From: Roseicyclus marinus
GTDB taxonomy: Bacteria > Pseudomonadota > Alphaproteobacteria > Rhodobacterales > Rhodobacteraceae
Assembly (NCBI RefSeq): GCF_030163795.1
Contig: NZ_JASJOF010000005.1
Span: 186,001 to 250,000 of the forward strand
Direction of reading: 5' to 3'
Length of the DNA: 64,000 nucleotides
The notes under the pieces were generated by a model. That model saw only the letters and a list, made by a program, of their open reading frames with translations, had not been told where the DNA came from and ran no database searches. Both the position numbers and the translations under genes were made by a program. This document shows positions 37,853 through 47,136 of the stretch, piece by piece (position 1 is the stretch's first letter; the number at the start of each line of letters is the position of its first letter).

Positions 37853-38512
37853 CTAAACCACTTCGTAAGCACGTTCTCCGAACAGCGCCGAGCCGACCCG
37901 GACATGGGTCGCGCCATGGGCGATCGCGATCTCGAAATCCGAGGACATGCCCATGGACAGGCCGGTGAGGCCGTTGCGTGCAGCCATGTCGGCCAGCATC
38001 GCGAAATGGGACGCAGGGTCTTCGTCGACGGGGGGAATGCACATCAGGCCGACAAGCGGCAGGCCGAGCCTGCGCACTTCGGCGACGAAGGCATCGGTGT
38101 CCTGGGGCAAGATGCCCGCCTTCTGCGGCTCGGCCCCGGTGTTGACCTGGATGAACACCTCGGGCGAGCGCCCCCGTTCATCGGCGAGCCGCGCAAGGGT
38201 GGTGGCCAGCTTGGGCCTGTCCAGCGTTTCGATCACGTCGAACATTTCGACCGCCTGCCGCGCCTTGTTGGTCTGCAGGGGGCCGATCAGGTGCAGACCG
38301 ATGCCGGGGAACCGGGTCTGGAACGGCGGCCAGCGCCCGGCGGCCTCCTGCACACGGTTTTCGCCGAAAAGGCGATGACCGGCTTCGAGCACAGCCTCGA
38401 CCCGTTCGGGCGGTTGAACCTTGGACACGGCGACCAACGCCACCGACCCGGGCGCGCGCCCGGCCCTGGCTGTGGCCGCATCGATGCGGGCGATGATGTC
38501 AGACAATCCCAT
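37853..38512 (-). CDS. YggS family pyridoxal phosphate homeostasis protein
   Basis: The 219-residue protein is a single-domain fold type III PLP-binding protein. The PLP lysine is in LVAVSKVQPPERV (about Lys31). Other marks are GENRVQEA, HLIGPLQTNKA, VNTGAEPQKAG and SMGMSSDFEIAIAHGATHVRVGSALFG. Homologues help balance PLP and amino acid pools. It lies downstream of the porin gene, separated by a strong terminator. Confidence 0.92.
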   Translation of the reverse strand: MGLSDIIARIDAATARAGRAPGSVALVAVSKVQPPERVEAVLEAGHRLFGENRVQEAAGRWPPFQTRFPGIGLHLIGPLQTNKARQAVEMFDVIETLDRPKLATTLARLADERGRSPEVFIQVNTGAEPQKAGILPQDTDAFVAEVRRLGLPLVGLMCIPPVDEDPASHFAMLADMAARNGLTGLSMGMSSDFEIAIAHGATHVRVGSALFGERAYEVV

Positions 38513-38523
38513 GGCGACATCTT

Positions 38524-38560
38524 AGGCCAAAAGAAAAGAGCGGGCACAAGGCCCGCTCTT
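38524..38560 (-). terminator. Strong terminator after the porin gene
   Basis: On the minus strand AAGAGCGGGC and GCCCGCTCTT form a perfect 10-bp stem with a 5-base loop, followed by TTCTTTT. It ends the highly expressed-looking porin gene 24 bases after its stop. Confidence 0.78.
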
Positions 38561-38584
38561 TCCATTCCGAATGATCCGGGTGGA

Positions 38585-39616
38585 TCAGAAGGACATTGCC
38601 AGACCCAGCGAGAAGGTCGAGATGTCGACGTTAAGAGCACCAGCAAGGGCGTTGTTGTTGGTGTTCTTGCCAACGCCGTAGCCTGCGTGTGCCGACAGAC
38701 CGCCGCCGAGGTTGTAGGAGGCTGCGATGCCGTAGCCTTCGCGGTCACGCTGGTTGGCGGTCGCCGCCCAGTCGTACTCACCCCAGTTGGCCGAAACGGT
38801 GATGGCGTCGAAGTTGTAGCCGACGCCGACGCCGATGAATTCGCCGTCGCCACCGAAGTAGCCGTCATCGTTGATGTCGAGGTAGTTGACAGCTGCCGAG
38901 AAGCCCATGTCCAGAGCCGCAAGAGCCGAGAAGCTCACAGCGCTGAAGCCCGGGGTGCCGGCAAGGTTCGCACCTGCGGTGTTCGTGTTGGTCGAGGTGC
39001 GGTTTGCATCGTCGACGTTTGCGAAGCCGAGGCCGAACTGGAGAGCGCCACCAGCGATGTCGAGGTCGTAGGTCAGACCCAACTGCAGGGACGCGTCGCC
39101 GCTGCGGGGGTTGCTGCCGTCGACTTCAGCCGACACTGCGATGCCGAAGCCAGCGACGGAGTAGTCGTAGCGCAGGATCTGGCCGCCGTAGACGTTATCG
39201 AAGGTCGCGCCGCTGAAGTAGCCGAGGTGGCCGGTTTCTGCGTCGTTGATCGAGCCAGCGTTGCGCGCGGTGTTGACTTCGTCGTTTGCCCAATCGAGAG
39301 CGCCGTCGGTGTCACCCATGGTCAGGCGGCCAAAGTCACCCGAAACGAACACGGTGAAGTCAGCGAATGCGCCGTTGATGTCGGTGATGTCTGCCTGGTC
39401 GACAGCGTCTTCCAGGTCGATGACTGCGCCGAAGGACAGACCGTTGTCGGTGGTGCCCGACAGGGAGAAGCGGACGTCAACCGACTGGTAGAACGCGGTG
39501 TTGCCGCTGTTGGAACCTGCGATACCCATCTCGGCCGAGCCGGAGAGCGTCACGTCTGCGGCTGCGGCGCCGGCGAATGCCACCAGGGCAGTCGTAGCGA
39601 AGAGAACCTTTTTCAT
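38585..39616 (-). CDS. Rhodobacter-type outer membrane porin
   Basis: The 343-residue protein has a signal peptide (MKKVLFATTALVAFAGAAAA, residues 1-20), amphipathic beta-strand pattern throughout and a terminal Phe (LGLAMSF) as expected for BAM-recognised barrels. It resembles the trimeric porin of Rhodobacter. Codon usage is more selective than in its neighbours (regular gct, ggt and aac use), in keeping with high expression. A strong terminator follows. It is divergent from the DUF3576 gene. Confidence 0.9.
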   Translation of the reverse strand: MKKVLFATTALVAFAGAAAADVTLSGSAEMGIAGSNSGNTAFYQSVDVRFSLSGTTDNGLSFGAVIDLEDAVDQADITDINGAFADFTVFVSGDFGRLTMGDTDGALDWANDEVNTARNAGSINDAETGHLGYFSGATFDNVYGGQILRYDYSVAGFGIAVSAEVDGSNPRSGDASLQLGLTYDLDIAGGALQFGLGFANVDDANRTSTNTNTAGANLAGTPGFSAVSFSALAALDMGFSAAVNYLDINDDGYFGGDGEFIGVGVGYNFDAITVSANWGEYDWAATANQRDREGYGIAASYNLGGGLSAHAGYGVGKNTNNNALAGALNVDISTFSLGLAMSF

Positions 39617-39800
39617 GGTTTTTCCCTCGTGTTTCATAGTCAAGGTGCACCTCAAGACGGGGGATCCGAATTGAGTATGCCCTTCTGTCCTCCTTCAGCC
39701 CCATGATTGCAAGCAAGCCGGACGGCCCCTCGGTCGCTTGGCCGCGCCATGGTGCAGACTTGCCACAGTCACCCCCGGGCCCCGTCAGCGGGCAAAGGGC

Positions 39801-39827
39801 CTTGCCGCCTGCGGGGGTGTCCTATAC
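39801..39827 (+). promoter_or_regulatory. Heat-shock (RpoH)-type promoter before DUF3576-leuS
   Basis: CTTG and CTATAC are separated by 17 bases, close to the alphaproteobacterial RpoH consensus (CTTG-N17/18-CyTATnT). The -10 box ends 39 bases before the DUF3576 start codon. It could also be read as a plain sigma-70-type promoter. Confidence 0.5.
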
Positions 39828-39866
39828 CAATCGCAAAGGATTTTTCGACGACACGGGGACCGGCGC

Positions 39867-40400
39867 ATGGTTGGGAAGCTGGCGAAACTGACGGCGCTTG
39901 GCGTTGCGACGGTGCTTGTGGCCGGGTGCGGCGGCAACGGCATGTTCGGGGGCGGCGGCCTGTTTTCCGGTGAACGCGGGCAGGAGTTGCGGGCCGAGCA
40001 GCGCGCCGCGCGCGAACAGGCGCTGATCGAGGAGGGACTGATTCCCGACCCGGGCCGCGAAACCATTTTCGACCTCTTCTCGGGCGCGGATGACCCCAAC
40101 GTGACTGTCGAGGTGAACCGCTACCTTTGGAATGCCTCGCTCGAGGTTCTGAATTTCATGCCGGTCGAAGCGGCCGATCCGTTCTCGGGCGTGATCCAGT
40201 TCGGCTACGGCACCCCGCCCGGCGGGCGGCAGGCCTATCGCGCGACGGTCTACGTGCAGGATCCGGCGCTGGAGGCGCGCAGCCTGCGCGTGGCGGTGCA
40301 GTCGCGGGGTGGCGCGGTCAGCCGCGATGTCGCGCGCCAGATCGAGGATGCGATCCTGACCCGCGCGCGCCAGATCCGGATTCGCGACAGCAACCTCTGA
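39867..40400 (+). CDS. DUF3576 lipoprotein
   Basis: The 177-residue protein has a lipoprotein signal peptide with lipobox VAGC (Cys21). A Gly-rich stretch follows and then the DUF3576 core, with [33 protein letters not shown] and [16 protein letters not shown]. The family is a common partner of leuS in alphaproteobacteria and is likely to sit in the outer membrane or inner face of the envelope; function unknown. An RpoH-like promoter lies upstream. Confidence 0.82.
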   Translation: MVGKLAKLTALGVATVLVAGCGGNGMFGGGGLFSGERGQELRAEQRAAREQALIEEGLIPDPGRETIFDLFSGADDPNVTVEVNRYLWNASLEVLNFMPVEAADPFSGVIQFGYGTPPGGRQAYRATVYVQDPALEARSLRVAVQSRGGAVSRDVARQIEDAILTRARQIRIRDSNL

Positions 40401-40503
40401 CGCGGCTTTACGCCCGCGCGCGACCGCACTAACACCACGCCGGGCCGCATGCGCCCGGCGTTTTCGTTTTCTCCCGCCAGACTTCAGACCAAGGACCCGC
40501 CCC

Positions 40504-43071
40504 ATGTCCCGCTACGACCCCGCGACGCTGGAACCGAAATGGCAACAGGCCTGGGACGAGGCCGGAACCTTTGTCGCGCGCCGGTCCGCCGACAAGCCCA
40601 AGTATTACGTGCTGGAGATGTTCCCCTATCCGTCGGGGCGCATCCATATCGGTCATGTGCGCAACTACACGATGGGTGACGTGATCGCGCGCTACAAGCT
40701 GGCCAACGGGTTCAACGTGCTGCATCCGATGGGGTTCGACGCCTTCGGCATGCCTGCCGAAAATGCCGCGATGGCAAGCGGCGGCCACCCCGCCGACTGG
40801 ACGTACCAGAACATCGAGACGATGGTGGCGCAGATGAAGCCGCTGGGCTTCGGATTGGACTGGTCGCGCATGTTCGCCACGTGCGACGTTGAGTACTACG
40901 GCCAGCAGCAGGCGCTGTTCCTCGATTTCCTCGAGAAGGGCCTCGTCTACCGCAAGAACGCGGTGGTGAACTGGGACCCGGTCGACATGACCGTTCTGGC
41001 CAACGAACAGGTGATCGACGGCAAAGGCTGGCGGTCGGGCGCGGAGGTGGAGCGCCGCGAGCTGACGCAATGGTTCTTCAAGATCAGCGATTTCTCGGGC
41101 GAATTGCTGGATGCGCTGGAGGGGCTCGACGATTGGCCGGCCAAGGTCAAACTGATGCAGGCCAACTGGATCGGCCGGTCGCGGGGGTTGCAATTCGCTT
41201 TCGGGCTGGTGGAGCCCACCAAGGTGCATGACCGGGTCGAGGTCTACACGACCCGTCCCGACACGCTACTGGGGGCAAGCTTCGTCGGCATCTCGCCCGA
41301 CCATCCCATCGCCAAAGAGCTGGAGGCGCAGGATCCCGCGGTCGCGGCCTTTTGCGCCGAGGCGCGCAAGGGCGGCACCACGGAAGAAGCCATCGAGAAG
41401 GCCGAGAAACTGGGCTACGATACCGGCCTGCGCGTGCGCCATCCCTTTGACACGTCGTGGGAATTGCCGGTCTGGATCGCCAATTTCATCTTGATGGATT
41501 ACGGCACGGGCGCGATTTTCGGCTGCCCGGCGCATGACCAGCGCGACCTCGATTTCGCGCGGAAATACGGGCTACTGGTGACCTCGACCTTCGTGCCGGT
41601 CGCGGGCGATCACGTGAAACCCGAAGACGGCGGCGCGGCCTTCGTTCCGCCCAAGTCGGACAAGGTGCGCTGGACCCTACCCTTCAACTGGTCCGAGGAA
41701 ACGACCGGCGCGGAGGCCGTCGAGGCCGCCATAACCTTCTGCGAGGGCAAGGGCGTCGGTCAGGGCGTTACGAAATACCGCCTGCGGGACTGGGGCCTGT
41801 CGCGGCAACGCTACTGGGGTTGCCCGATTCCGGTCGTCCATTGCGACGCCTGCGGCGTGGTGCCGGAGAAGAAAGAGAACCTGCCCATCGAATTGCCGCG
41901 CGATGTCAGCTTCGACATTCCGGGCAACCCGCTGGACCGGCACCCGACATGGCGCGATTGCGCCTGCCCCCGCTGTGGCGCACCGGCAAAGCGTGAAACG
42001 GACACGATGGATACCTTCGTCGATTCGTCGTGGTATTTCGCGCGCTTCACCGCGCCGCACGCCAAGACACCGACCGACATGGATGACGCCGCCTACTGGA
42101 TGAATGTCGACCAGTATATCGGCGGCATCGAGCATGCGATCTTGCACCTGCTCTACTCCCGCTTCTTCGCCCGCGCGATGGCGATCTGCGGCCACCTGCC
42201 CGAAACGGCGATCGAACCCTTCGACGCGCTGTTCACGCAAGGGATGGTGACGCACGCGATCTACAAGACGACCGACGCCAATGGCCGCCCCGTCTATCAC
42301 TACCCCGAGGAAGTGGATCTGCGCGATGGCAAGGGTTTCCTGACAGATGGCCGCGAGGTCGAAATCATCCCCTCCTCCAAGATGTCGAAATCCAAGAACA
42401 ACGTGGTCGATCCCGTCGCCATCATCGCCCAATACGGCGCCGATACCGCGCGCTGGTTCGTCCTGTCCGACAGCCCGCCCGAGCGTGACGTGGAATGGAC
42501 TGCCGCAGGGGCGGAAGCCACGGCGAAACATCTGTCGCGCGTCCACCGCATCGCTGCAGAAATCGCCGCCTCGAATGAAACGGGCACGCCCGAGGCCGAC
42601 GAAGCGCTCCTGCGCGAGATGCACAAGGCGATCTTCGATGTCACGAACGGCATCGACAGCTTCGGCTTCAACGCGGCCATCGCCAAGCTCTACGCCTTCA
42701 CCAACGCGCTTCAGAAATCGCAGGCGGGTGCAGCGGCGAAACGGCAGGCGGCGCTGACGCTGGCGCAACTGATGTCGCCCATGACCCCGCATCTGGCCGA
42801 AGAAATCTGGTCCATGCTGGGTGGTGCGGGCCTGATCGCCAACGCCCCCTGGCCCAAGGCGGACGAGGCGATGCTGGTCTCCGACACCGTGACCCTGCCG
42901 ATCCAGATCAACGGCAAGCGGAAATCCGAGATCACCGTGGCCCGCGACCTGCCCAAGGAAGAGGTTGAAAAGATCGCGCTGGCCGACGAGTCTGTGCAAA
43001 AGGCGCTGGCCGGTGGCGCGCCGAAAAAGCTCATCGTCGTGCCGGGCCGGATCGTGAATGTCGTCGTCTGA
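40504..43071 (+). CDS. leuS: Leucyl-tRNA synthetase
   Basis: LeuRS charges tRNA-Leu. The 855-residue protein has the HIGH motif HIGH (48-51, in [14 protein letters not shown]), the editing domain inserted in the middle (with [16 protein letters not shown]), the KMSKS motif (626-630) and the C-terminal anticodon-binding and tail domains. The start gives the usual length. It follows the DUF3576 lipoprotein gene on the same strand. Confidence 0.98.
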   Translation: MSRYDPATLEPKWQQAWDEAGTFVARRSADKPKYYVLEMFPYPSGRIHIGHVRNYTMGDVIARYKLANGFNVLHPMGFDAFGMPAENAAMASGGHPADWTYQNIETMVAQMKPLGFGLDWSRMFATCDVEYYGQQQALFLDFLEKGLVYRKNAVVNWDPVDMTVLANEQVIDGKGWRSGAEVERRELTQWFFKISDFSGELLDALEGLDDWPAKVKLMQANWIGRSRGLQFAFGLVEPTKVHDRVEVYTTRPDTLLGASFVGISPDHPIAKELEAQDPAVAAFCAEARKGGTTEEAIEKAEKLGYDTGLRVRHPFDTSWELPVWIANFILMDYGTGAIFGCPAHDQRDLDFARKYGLLVTSTFVPVAGDHVKPEDGGAAFVPPKSDKVRWTLPFNWSEETTGAEAVEAAITFCEGKGVGQGVTKYRLRDWGLSRQRYWGCPIPVVHCDACGVVPEKKENLPIELPRDVSFDIPGNPLDRHPTWRDCACPRCGAPAKRETDTMDTFVDSSWYFARFTAPHAKTPTDMDDAAYWMNVDQYIGGIEHAILHLLYSRFFARAMAICGHLPETAIEPFDALFTQGMVTHAIYKTTDANGRPVYHYPEEVDLRDGKGFLTDGREVEIIPSSKMSKSKNNVVDPVAIIAQYGADTARWFVLSDSPPERDVEWTAAGAEATAKHLSRVHRIAAEIAASNETGTPEADEALLREMHKAIFDVTNGIDSFGFNAAIAKLYAFTNALQKSQAGAAAKRQAALTLAQLMSPMTPHLAEEIWSMLGGAGLIANAPWPKADEAMLVSDTVTLPIQINGKRKSEITVARDLPKEEVEKIALADESVQKALAGGAPKKLIVVPGRIVNVVV

Positions 43072-43092
43072 CCACCAAAACCTCGATCATGA

Positions 43093-43114
43093 CACGGCCC
43101 CCGCCGGGGCCGTG
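43093..43114 (+). terminator. Hairpin between leuS and holA
   Basis: CACGGCCCC and GGGGCCGTG form a perfect 9-bp stem with a 4-base loop in the 51-base gap between leuS and holA, with no T-run. It may terminate leuS transcripts or only attenuate them. Confidence 0.45.
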
Positions 43115-43122
43115 ACCTTCAC

Positions 43123-44154
43123 ATGAAACTTCAGCCCCGCGATGTCACCGCCTATGCGCGGTCTCCCGATCCGAAGGCCGCCGGTTGCCTGATCTTCGGC
43201 GATGACGCGATGCGCGTGGCGCTGCGCCGACAGGAATTGCTCAAGAACCTTCTGGGCGAAAACGCAGAACAGGACATGCGCCTGACGCGGCTCGATGCCG
43301 CCGATCTGCGCAGCGACCCGGCAGCCCTTCTGGATGCGGTCAAGGCCGTGGGCTTTTTCCCCGGCCCCCGCGCCGTCCATGTCGAAGCCGCGACCGAGGG
43401 GCTTGCCCCCGTCATCGCCGCGGCCCTTGCCGATTGGCAGCCGGGTGACGCGCAGATCGTGGTGACAGCCGGACGGCTGACCGCCGCCTCCGCCCTGCGC
43501 AAATTGTTCGAAGGGCACAAGACCGCGCGCGCCGCCGCGATCTACGACGAACCACCCGGCCGCGCCGAGATCGAGGGGCTGCTGGCCGAGGCCGGTCTGC
43601 GCGACATCCCCCGCGACCCCATGGGCGATCTGGAGGCGCTGGCCCGCGCCCTGCCGCCGGGTGATTTCCGCCAGACGGTTGAGAAACTCGGCCTCTACAA
43701 ACGCGGCGACCCCAGCCCCGTTTCCGCCGCCGATATCGCCGCCGTGGCGCCCCTGACGATCGAGGCGGCCCTCGATGACGCGATCAACGCCACGGCCGAG
43801 GCGGCGCAGGGCCAGATCGGCCCGATCCTTGCCCGACTGTCGGGGCAGGGCGTGGCCCCCGTCACGCTTTGCATCGGGGCCTTGCGCCATTTCCGGGCGC
43901 TTCATGCCGCCACCTGCCATCCGGGTGGACCCGCCGCCGGGCTTCAGGCGCAGCGCCCACCTGTCTTCGGCCCGCGCCGCGACCGGATGCTGAAACAAGC
44001 GCAAGCCTGGGGCCGCGACCGGCTGGAGACCGCGATCAGCCTGCTGGTCGAAACCGATCTGACCTTGCGTTCGGCGCAGGCCGCGCCGCAGATGGCGCTG
44101 ATGGAACGCACAATGATCCGGCTCGCCATGATGCCGGCAAGGGGGAGACGATGA
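43123..44154 (+). CDS. holA: DNA polymerase III subunit delta
   Basis: HolA is the clamp-loader delta subunit that opens the sliding clamp. The 343-residue protein has the delta fold pattern: LIFGDDAMRVALRRQELL near the start, RLDAADLRSDP, VTAGRLTAASALRKLFEGHKTA and a C-terminal helical domain with LILL-like VTLCIGALRHFRAL. Sequence conservation is modest, as usual for delta, but length and position next to leuS support the call. It overlaps the GST gene by 4 bases. Confidence 0.85.
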   Translation: MKLQPRDVTAYARSPDPKAAGCLIFGDDAMRVALRRQELLKNLLGENAEQDMRLTRLDAADLRSDPAALLDAVKAVGFFPGPRAVHVEAATEGLAPVIAAALADWQPGDAQIVVTAGRLTAASALRKLFEGHKTARAAAIYDEPPGRAEIEGLLAEAGLRDIPRDPMGDLEALARALPPGDFRQTVEKLGLYKRGDPSPVSAADIAAVAPLTIEAALDDAINATAEAAQGQIGPILARLSGQGVAPVTLCIGALRHFRALHAATCHPGGPAAGLQAQRPPVFGPRRDRMLKQAQAWGRDRLETAISLLVETDLTLRSAQAAPQMALMERTMIRLAMMPARGRR

Positions 44155-44750
44155 CCATGGGCTACACCCTTATCGGCGCGGTCAAGAGCCGTGCCTTCCG
44201 CGTGCTCTGGACACTCGAGGAACTAGGTCTCGACTACGACCACATCGACGCCGCCCCGAGGTCCGAGGCGGTTACCCGCATCAGCCCGGCGGGCAAGGTT
44301 CCCGTCCTTGTCGCCGATGGCGTGCCAATCACCGATTCGGTGGCGATCATGACCTATCTGGCCGACCACCATGGCGCGTTGACCTTCCCCGCCGGGACGC
44401 TTGACCGGGCGCGGCAGGACAGCCTGACGAACATGATCCTCGACGAATTCGACGCGACGCTCTGGATGGCCGCGAAGCACAGCTTCGTCCTGCCCGAGGA
44501 CAAGCGCGTTCCCGCGATCAAGGATAGCCTTCAGTGGGAATTCGCCCGCGCCCAAACCAGCCTTGTCGCCCGTATGGCCGAGGATGGCCCGTTTCTTATG
44601 GGCGAGACGATGACCATCGCCGACATCCTTCTGGCCCATTGCGGCGGCTGGGCGATCAACGCGAAATTCCCGATCACCGAACCACGGCTGCGCGATCATA
44701 TCGCCATGATGCGCGACCGCCCCGCGTTCCATCGCGCGCTCGGGGGCTGA
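44151..44750 (+). CDS. Glutathione S-transferase family protein
   Basis: The 199-residue protein has an N-terminal thioredoxin-like domain (KSRAFRVLWTLEELGLDYDHI, then SPAGKVPVLVADG and ITDSVAIMTYLADHHG) and an all-helical C-terminal domain (FLMGETMTIADILLAHCGGW). It may conjugate glutathione or reduce small substrates. The start overlaps the holA stop (ATGA), with GGGGGAG upstream; a second ATG two codons later is also possible. Confidence 0.88.
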   Translation: MTMGYTLIGAVKSRAFRVLWTLEELGLDYDHIDAAPRSEAVTRISPAGKVPVLVADGVPITDSVAIMTYLADHHGALTFPAGTLDRARQDSLTNMILDEFDATLWMAAKHSFVLPEDKRVPAIKDSLQWEFARAQTSLVARMAEDGPFLMGETMTIADILLAHCGGWAINAKFPITEPRLRDHIAMMRDRPAFHRALGG

Positions 44751-44902
44751 GGATCCGGAGCGTTTCGCCGCCCCCCGCGGTCACGCGCACCGCTCCGATC
44801 CTTTGGCGTCACAGTCTGGACATGGGCAGAATCGGTTCCCGCCCTTGCGCAACCAGCATGCGGCACCCATACCCTTCATCTTGGTCGAAAAACTCCGGGG
44901 GA

Positions 44903-44928
44903 GTCCGAAGGACGGGGGCAGAGCCCCC
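44903..44928. terminator. Double hairpin of Rhodobacterales intergenic type
   Basis: GTCC-GAA-GGAC is followed at once by GGGGGC-AGA-GCCCCC. The unit follows a CTCCGGGGG stretch and ends at the flavoprotein stop. Similar 'ccgggggagt...gggggcagagccccc' units recur between genes in Rhodobacterales genomes. It separates convergent GST and flavoprotein genes. Confidence 0.42.
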
Positions 44929-44930
44929 TC

Positions 44931-46145
44931 CTAGCTCTCCCATTTCGCCGCGTGCCGCCCAGCCCAGGCCCCGGTGGCCAGACAGCCCGTGATCAGGTAG
45001 CCGCCTGTCGGCGCCTCCCAATCCAGCATCTCGCCCGCGACGAAGACGCCGGGCAGATCGCGGAGCATCAGCCCGTCATCGACGGCCTGTCGCCTCACGC
45101 CGCCAGACGTGGAAATCGCCTCGTCCATCGGACGCGGTCCGGCATGCCGGATCTCCAGACCCTTGAGAAGCCGCGCCAGATCCTCGCCCTCGGGCAAGGG
45201 CCGCCCAAATTCCTGCACAAGGGCGCGTTTGACCGGATCAAGGCGCAAGGCCTTGGCCATATGCTGCGTCAGGGTCCGCTTGGCTGGCCGCGCCGCCAGT
45301 CGCCGGGCCACTTCGTCCATCGACAGATCGGGCAACAGGTCCACGATCAGGGGCGCGCCGTCGCGCAGGTCGGCTGAGACTGCGTAGATCCCGCCGCCTT
45401 CCACCCCGCGGGCGGAGACGACGAATTCCCCCCGGTGCCAGCGCCCCGCCGCATCCCGCAGGGCCACCCCTTTGACCGGCAGGCCCAGCAACGGTTCCAT
45501 ATGCGCCGACCAATCGACGACGAACCCCATGTTCGCCGGGCGGAACGGGGCAAGCGCCACGCCCCTTGCCGACAGCAGCCCGGCCCATACCCCGTCCGAC
45601 CCCAGTCGCGCCCAGCTCGCCCCGCCCAACGCCAGAAGGACGACGCGCGGTGCAATACGGCGCTGCCCCTCTCGCGTGTCGAAAAGCCAATGCTGGCCGT
45701 CCCAGCCGACCCAGCGCCAGTGGGTCCGAACCTCCGCACCGATCCGTCCCAGCCAGGCGCGCAGGAGCGGACTGGCCTTCATCGTCACGGGAAAAACCCG
45801 ACCAGATGAGCCGGTGAACACCGGTTGTCCCAGGTCTTCGGCCCAACGCTTCACCGTCTCTGGCCCGATGTCGGCCAGCATGGGCGCCAGCCACTCTGCG
45901 GCATCGCCATAGCCCGACAGGAAGCGCTCCGAAGCTTCGTCCTTGGTCAGGTTCAGCCCGGATTTGCCCGCCATCAGGAACTTGCGCCCGACCGAAGGTT
46001 TGCCCTCGACCACGACCACCGACCGCCCGGACCGGCCCATAACCTCGGCCGCCATCAGCCCGGCTGGCCCCGCGCCGATCACCAGGGCGTCGATCCGTTC
46101 CGCGCCCTTGTCGAGGGGGTCCGGCGCGCCAGCTTCACCCGTCAT
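44931..46145 (-). CDS. TIGR03862-type flavoprotein (NAD(P)/FAD-dependent oxidoreductase)
   Basis: The 404-residue protein belongs to the HI0933-like flavoprotein group: IDALVIGAGPAGLMAAEVM (about 18-36), a GRKFLMAGKSGLNLT segment near 52, and a C-terminal GVFVAGEMLDWEAPTGGYLI motif near 374. The group is flavin-dependent with no settled substrate. Its start codon and that of the divergent HNH gene share the palindrome CATG. A longer frame upstream would run into that gene. Confidence 0.88.
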   Translation of the reverse strand: MTGEAGAPDPLDKGAERIDALVIGAGPAGLMAAEVMGRSGRSVVVVEGKPSVGRKFLMAGKSGLNLTKDEASERFLSGYGDAAEWLAPMLADIGPETVKRWAEDLGQPVFTGSSGRVFPVTMKASPLLRAWLGRIGAEVRTHWRWVGWDGQHWLFDTREGQRRIAPRVVLLALGGASWARLGSDGVWAGLLSARGVALAPFRPANMGFVVDWSAHMEPLLGLPVKGVALRDAAGRWHRGEFVVSARGVEGGGIYAVSADLRDGAPLIVDLLPDLSMDEVARRLAARPAKRTLTQHMAKALRLDPVKRALVQEFGRPLPEGEDLARLLKGLEIRHAGPRPMDEAISTSGGVRRQAVDDGLMLRDLPGVFVAGEMLDWEAPTGGYLITGCLATGAWAGRHAAKWES

Positions 46146-46449
46146 GCCCGACCTGCCCATCTGCCCGCTGTGTCTGCGCCCAATCCCGCCCGGCGCCAAG
46201 CAAAGCCTGCACCACCTGATCCCGAAGCTGCGCGGGGGCAAGGGTGGCCCGACGATCCTTGTCCACCAGATCTGTCACAACGAGATCCACGCCACCCTTT
46301 CCGAGGCCGAACTGGCCCGCAGCTACAACACGCCCGAGGCGTTGCGCGGCCATCCCCGCCTTGCCACGTTCTTCGATTGGGTCGCGAAACGTCCGCCCGA
46401 TTTCCATTCGAAAACCCCCGGGGCGCGGCGCGGCTGGAAACGGCGCTAA
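46144..46449 (+). CDS. Small HNH endonuclease-like protein
   Basis: The 101-residue protein is essentially one HNH domain. It has CPLC at 7-10 (a metal knuckle), LHHLIPKL near residue 24 and CHNEIHATLSEAEL near 46 with the final metal-binding His. Such lone HNH proteins may nick DNA, but no restriction or mobile context is visible. The Lys/Arg-rich end could bind nucleic acid. Its start codon overlaps that of the divergent flavoprotein gene. Confidence 0.8.
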   Translation: MPDLPICPLCLRPIPPGAKQSLHHLIPKLRGGKGGPTILVHQICHNEIHATLSEAELARSYNTPEALRGHPRLATFFDWVAKRPPDFHSKTPGARRGWKRR

Positions 46450-46461
46450 CGTGTTGGTTTC

Positions 46462-46508
46462 GCATGTTCGAGTAGCGCAAGATCGGCTGACGCTGTTGCG
46501 CAACATGC
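46462..46508. terminator. Nested hairpin between convergent genes
   Basis: GCATGTT pairs with AACATGC, and inside it GCGCAA pairs with TTGCGC. The structure fills the gap between the convergent HNH and enoyl-CoA hydratase genes and may end both transcripts. Confidence 0.45.
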
Positions 46509-46509
46509 T

Positions 46510-47136
46510 CTAGCGCCCGTCGCACATCGCCTTGATCCGCCGCAGCACGTCCGGATTGCCCGCCATCGCGTCTGTGGCGATGTCGCGCGCCTGTTCGATC
46601 ATATGCTCGGGCAAGGTGATCCGGTCGATCAGGCCAAAGGCATAGGCTTCGTCCGCCGTGAATTTCTGCCCGCCCATTAACAGGAGCTTGGCCCGCGCGG
46701 GGCCCATCAGCGCCACCAGCCGCCCGGGATCCGAGGGTTGTGGCAGGAACCCAAGCTTGGCCACCGGGTAGAAGAACCGCGCATTGGGCACCGCAAGGCG
46801 AAGATCGCAGGCCAGCGCCATCCCGAAAGCGCCGCCCGCCAAGGTCCCGTTCAAGGCCGCGATGGTCAGGCAGGGCAGGGCCGCGATCGCACTCGATACC
46901 TGTTCCCACAGGGGCGAGGTCGCCAGACCCGCCCGCGCCTCGTCCAGATCGGCACCGGCGGAAAACACCTTGTCGCCGGCCCCCGTCAGGATCAGCGCCT
47001 TGATATGCGGGTCGACGGTGGCCTCCATCACGATATCGGCCAGTTGCGACAGCATCGCGGCGGTCAGCGAGTTTGCCTTGTCCGGACGGTTCAGCGTGAC
47101 GGTCCAAAGCCCGTCCTCGTTCCGGCAGTCGATCAT
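46510..47136 (-). CDS. Enoyl-CoA hydratase/isomerase family protein
   Basis: The 208-residue protein is a short crotonase-fold enzyme. Oxyanion-hole motifs are visible in FSAGADLDEA (near 58) and LAGGAFGMALACD (near 99). The C-terminal part is shorter than in full-length hydratases (about 260 residues), which is seen in some family members. It overlaps the preceding SDR gene (ATGA), so the two probably act on related acyl-CoA substrates. Exact reaction unknown. Confidence 0.85.
   Translation of the reverse strand: MIDCRNEDGLWTVTLNRPDKANSLTAAMLSQLADIVMEATVDPHIKALILTGAGDKVFSAGADLDEARAGLATSPLWEQVSSAIAALPCLTIAALNGTLAGGAFGMALACDLRLAVPNARFFYPVAKLGFLPQPSDPGRLVALMGPARAKLLLMGGQKFTADEAYAFGLIDRITLPEHMIEQARDIATDAMAGNPDVLRRIKAMCDGR

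Noticed and set aside
46144-46449. HNH gene as a mobile intron or restriction element
   Set aside because: There is no intron, intein, methylase, repeat or altered base content around it.
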